57,777 bases of DNA, from the NCBI GenBank assembly GCA_031261425.1, contig JAISJR010000059.1:1-57777 (forward strand). Direction: 5' to 3'. Source of the stretch: Planctomycetota bacterium. GTDB lineage: Bacteria; Planctomycetota; SZUA-567. Below, one piece after another: positions 55,422-57,777 of the stretch (within the stretch, counting starts at the first letter, position 1; each line of letters begins with the position of its first letter). Made by a program: the position numbers and the translations under genes. The notes under the pieces are model-generated. The model saw only the letters and a program-made list of their open reading frames with translations. It did not search any database and was not told where the DNA came from.

Positions 55422-56375
55422 ATGCTTCATTACGCGCGCGAAGTGATTGACGTGGAAATTGCCGCCTTGCGGCAACTGCGCGATTTATTGGACGAGCGTT
55501 TCGTCGCGGCGCTCGATTTAATTTGCGCCGCGAAGGGGCGGTTGGTGTTGAGCGGAATGGGCAAAGCCGGCTTAATCGCGCGGAAAATTTCGGCGACGCT
55601 CGCCAGCACCGGCACGCCGTCGTTCACGCTTCATCCGGCGGAAGCCGCGCACGGCGATTTGGGAATGCTCGACGCCGACGACGTTTGCCTCGTGCTTAGC
55701 AACTCCGGCGAAAGCGACGAAATCGCGCGGATGTTGCTGGGGATTCGGCAAATCGGCGCGAAAATTATCGCCATCACCGGCAACGCGCGCTCGACGCTGG
55801 CGACGCAAGCCGACATCACGCTGTGGCTCGGCGACATCAAAGAGGCGTGTCCGTTAGGACTGGCGCCGACCGCCAGCACGACGGCGATGTTGGCGCTCGG
55901 CGACGCGCTGGCGATGGGTTTGATGCGGCGGAAAAATTTTCAATTGCGGGACTACGCGGTGTTTCACCCCGGCGGCGCGCTCGGCAAAAAAGCCGCGCCC
56001 ATTCGCAACTTTATGCGGCGCGGCGCCAATCACGCCGTCGTCGCGCCGGCGACCACCGTGGCGGCGACGTTGCTCGCCATTACCAACGCGCACAGCGGCG
56101 CGGCGACGGTCGTCAACGAGAGCGACGGAACCTTGGCGGGCATTTTTTGCGACGGCGATTTGCGGCGGAGTTTCCAACACCCGACCGGCGACGTGTTGTC
56201 GCAACCGGTGGAAAAATTTATGACCGCGCCCTGCGCCTCCGCCCACGAAGCGACCCCCGCCGGCGAAATTTTAGCCGTGATGCGGCAAAAACGCATCGCC
56301 GAAATACCGATTGTCGATGACGACGGCAAAGTCGTCGGGATGGCGGATATGAAATCATTGCTGAACGGACTGTAG
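55422..56375 (+). CDS. kdsD: KdsD/GutQ-type arabinose-5-phosphate isomerase
   Basis: Converts ribulose 5-phosphate to arabinose 5-phosphate, the first step to Kdo of LPS. The 317-aa chain has an SIS sugar-isomerase domain at about 35-175 (LSGMGKAGLIARKISATLAS, then LSNSGESDEI, and FHPGGALGK) and two CBS domains at about 200-317. Start ATG 55422 behind AGAAGGGAG. It supports an LPS-bearing outer membrane. Confidence 0.94.
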   Translation: MLHYAREVIDVEIAALRQLRDLLDERFVAALDLICAAKGRLVLSGMGKAGLIARKISATLASTGTPSFTLHPAEAAHGDLGMLDADDVCLVLSNSGESDEIARMLLGIRQIGAKIIAITGNARSTLATQADITLWLGDIKEACPLGLAPTASTTAMLALGDALAMGLMRRKNFQLRDYAVFHPGGALGKKAAPIRNFMRRGANHAVVAPATTVAATLLAITNAHSGAATVVNESDGTLAGIFCDGDLRRSFQHPTGDVLSQPVEKFMTAPCASAHEATPAGEILAVMRQKRIAEIPIVDDDGKVVGMADMKSLLNGL

Positions 56376-56484
56376 AGAGAGAGTTCAGAGTTGAGAGTTA
56401 AGAGTTGAGCAGTGGTTGCGCTTCGCGCATACTTAAAAATAAAAACTCCACTCTCTCAGCTCTCAACTCTAAACTCTAAACTTT
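56376..56484. repeat. AACTCTC heptamer hairpin
   Basis: CAGAGTT/GAGAGTT units, GTGGTTGCGCTTCGCGC centre, AAAACTCCACTCTC, AACTCTA units. It begins at the kdsD stop. Confidence 0.85.
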
Positions 56485-56560
56485 AATTTTGAAAGGGTAT
56501 TGCGGCGGCGGGTAAATTCTTTATAGTGCGCCGCCTTATTGTGCCGATAAGGAGAACGCG

Positions 56561-56866
56561 ATGTATGCCATTGCCTTTGATATGACCATTGCGGATTTGC
56601 GCAACAACTACGGCGACCCTTACAACAACGCTTATTTTGAAATTTCCACCGAATTGCGTAAAAGCGGGTTTGAGGCGGCGCAAGGGAGCGTTTATCTTTA
56701 CCAAGGCGGCGAAAATGGCATCGCGGCGGCGTATCGGGCGATAAGCGCCTTGTCGGGAATCGAATGGTTTCGGAAATCGGTGCGGGATATTCGGGTGTTT
56801 AAGGTCGAGGACTGGTCGGATTTCACCGATATTGTCAAGGGCGGCGGTGAGAAGAGCAGAGTTTAG
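56561..56866 (+). CDS. VapD-like Cas2-fold endoribonuclease
   Basis: A 101-aa protein with the VapD pattern: [13 protein letters not shown] start with the conserved Asp, then [25 protein letters not shown], and [17 protein letters not shown]. VapD proteins have the Cas2 fold and purine-directed RNase activity; some act as toxins. Start ATG 56561 behind AAGGAG. No antitoxin-sized gene is adjacent. The last residues and stop lie in heptamer sequence, so the tail may have been altered by insertion. Confidence 0.85.
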   Translation: MYAIAFDMTIADLRNNYGDPYNNAYFEISTELRKSGFEAAQGSVYLYQGGENGIAAAYRAISALSGIEWFRKSVRDIRVFKVEDWSDFTDIVKGGGEKSRV

Positions 56867-56960
56867 AGTTTAGAGTTGAGAGTTAAAAGATTGCGCCCTT
56901 GCGTTTCTTAATTTTCTTAAAATCCTTAAACCGCTTAAAGCCCTTAAAAATTCTTAAAAG
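56866..56960. repeat. AACTCTC and CCTTAAA units after vapD
   Basis: TAGAGTT/GAGAGTT units at 56863-56886 are followed by CTTAAAATCCTTAAA-type units at 56910-56958. Neither has a matching inverted arm here. Confidence 0.65.
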
Positions 56961-57000
56961 GAAAAATTCTATCAGCCACAGAATTTAGCGTCAGACAAAC

Positions 57001-57162
57001 AGCCGTTTATAGCGGCTAACAAAATGGGACAGACCAAAACCTTCCAGTTTCTACCTTTCCCATACTCGCGACTGTGCCCCGCCGGGGCGCTGTTTATTAG
57101 CGTTGTGAGTATGGGGCTCTGGAAGGTCCTTGGTCTGGACGCGGTAATGGCGTCCTTTTTTT
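57001..57162 (+). ncRNA. Structured RNA candidate with its own terminator
   Basis: A rod-like fold can be drawn: 57031-57047 pairs with 57119-57136 (7 plus 9 bp around a 1x2 loop), then an asymmetric internal loop (11 bases on the 5' side, 3 on the 3' side), then a 14-bp helix with only G-U variations (57059-57072 with 57102-57115), capped by a region with a small GCCCC/GGGGC hairpin. A 5-bp hairpin lies at 57001-57017. A terminator ends it at 57137-57162. The shape resembles 6S RNA, but I could not match conserved 6S bases. Orientation is set by the terminator. Confidence 0.6.
57137..57162 (+). terminator. Intrinsic terminator of the RNA candidate
   Basis: GGACGC (57137-57142) pairs with GCGTCC (57150-57155) around a seven-base loop, followed by seven T. 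Confidence 0.85.
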
Positions 57163-57200
57163 ATTGCCATTAGTTCGCGTCAATTTGATTTTTTTGGAAA

Positions 57201-57234
57201 CGCCCGAATCCATTTTGGATTCGGGCGTTTTTTT
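57201..57234 (+). terminator. Second intrinsic terminator, upstream of the last gene
   Basis: A perfect 12-bp stem, CGCCCGAATCCA with TGGATTCGGGCG, loop TTT, then seven T at 57228-57234. It ends 44 bases before the start of the following gene, so that gene's promoter must lie in between or the hairpin must be read through. Confidence 0.88.
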
Positions 57235-57277
57235 GTTTTTTTCGGTCACTTTTTTCTTTTTTAGAGGAGGATGGGTT

Positions 57278-57777
57278 ATGAAAAGTTTCAAGAGTTTGCG
57301 GAGGCAACGCGCCACGGCGCGGGGGTGGAAGTTGCTGTCGGCGGTCGCGCTCACGGCGGGGATGATGTTTGCGGCGCCCGTTCACGCCGCGTCGATTCAA
57401 GATGTCCTTGAAGGCGCTGTCAACAACGTAAATAACACCATTTTTATGGATACGGATGTTCAATCTACGACGACGACGTTAACCAACGCCGTCACCGGTT
57501 TGGTTAACGACGCCGTTACCGGCGCCGCCACCGATGCCGCCGCCATGGTGCTGGCGCTCGGTTACACCAATGAAGCCGCTTTTGACCTCGCCAACGGCAC
57601 AGGTAGCGCCACCGTGCTCTTCACTACCCTTACCACAGGGACACAGGATGAAATAGATGCCGCCAAAGCCGCGCTTGCCGCCGCAATTGTCAAGGGCGAA
57701 ATGGTTGCCGACGAAACCGCCGGTAACGTAAAAAGCGGGATTGAAAGCAAGATCGACGCTGTTAATGACGCCATCGC
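57278..57777 (+). CDS. Exported, Ala/Thr-rich surface protein, 5' part only
   Basis: Starts at ATG 57278 behind AGGAGG at 57265-57270 and is still open at the end of the window (166 codons). The first 39 residues form a long signal peptide with a basic n-region (KSFKSLRRQRATARGWK) and cleavage after HAA, the extended type often seen in autotransporters and large adhesins. The rest is rich in Ala, Thr, Asn and Val (TTTTLTNAVTGLVNDAVTGA). Its class cannot be settled without the C-terminus; an autotransporter is likely. Confidence 0.75.
   Translation, partial: MKSFKSLRRQRATARGWKLLSAVALTAGMMFAAPVHAASIQDVLEGAVNNVNNTIFMDTDVQSTTTTLTNAVTGLVNDAVTGAATDAAAMVLALGYTNEAAFDLANGTGSATVLFTTLTTGTQDEIDAAKAALAAAIVKGEMVADETAGNVKSGIESKIDAVNDAI

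Noticed and set aside
57001-57162. tmRNA, SRP RNA or a known riboswitch
   Set aside because: No tRNA-like end, no GGAAGCAGC-type SRP loop, and no riboswitch core could be recognised; left as an unassigned RNA.

Overview
The window looks like chromosomal DNA of a Gram-negative, motile, probably anaerobic or fermentative bacterium. Evidence for an outer membrane is a C-terminal autotransporter barrel and a KdsD-type isomerase for the Kdo branch of LPS. Motility is shown by FlgD, FliK and a MotE-like protein, and the anaerobic leaning by HydF and rubredoxin. The mix with McsA/McsB protein-arginine phosphorylation, a RecC subunit, a Pit/DUF47 pair and a one-chain AroE-AroK would fit the PVC superphylum or a related phylum. 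This placement is a guess; no rRNA or tRNA gene was seen. Coding DNA is rich in CG-ending codons, while the spacers are AT-rich and full of repeats.

Layout. 0.2-2.8 kb: a subtilisin-type autotransporter protease with a 12-G tract touching its start. 3.4-6.7 kb: recC without recB or recD. 6.8-13 kb: comF, a ChbG/YdjC deacetylase, an azoreductase, ettA, hydF. 13-24.5 kb, all minus strand: hybrid histidine kinase, FAD dehydrogenase, serC, mcsB, an M42 peptidase, a TPR lipoprotein-like exported protein, a methyltransferase, argS. 24.7-31 kb, plus strand: flagellar block (MotE-like, FecR-like, fliK, flgD). 31-33.7 kb: rnpB, a 49-aa rubredoxin, aroE-aroK, mcsA. 33.8-36 kb: a phase-variable-looking acyltransferase and a VapC-like toxin with a small partner. 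36-46.3 kb: pit, DUF47, comM, greA, an aspartate aminotransferase, gltB. 46.5-50.9 kb: a compact, repeat-free block holding a SWIM-domain protein, an RloA/RloB-type ATPase plus TOPRIM pair and a broken DNA-methyltransferase remnant, which looks like an acquired defence island. 50.9-57.8 kb: uvrA, a SPINDLY-like glycosyltransferase, kdsD, a VapD-like RNase, a structured RNA candidate, and the start of an exported protein that runs off the window.

The most striking feature is the repeats. Nearly every spacer outside the 41.9-53.6 kb segment holds an inverted repeat whose arms are imperfect tandem heptamers. Several sequence flavours occur, but most elements share the same central core (GGAGTTT box and GCGAAGCG). 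The elements nest inside one another, surround GC-rich palindromes, provide stop codons and C-terminal tails for several proteins, sit in frame inside recC twice, and have entered a helix of RNase P RNA. Two long poly-G tracts at the 5' ends of surface-related genes suggest a second theme, phase variation.
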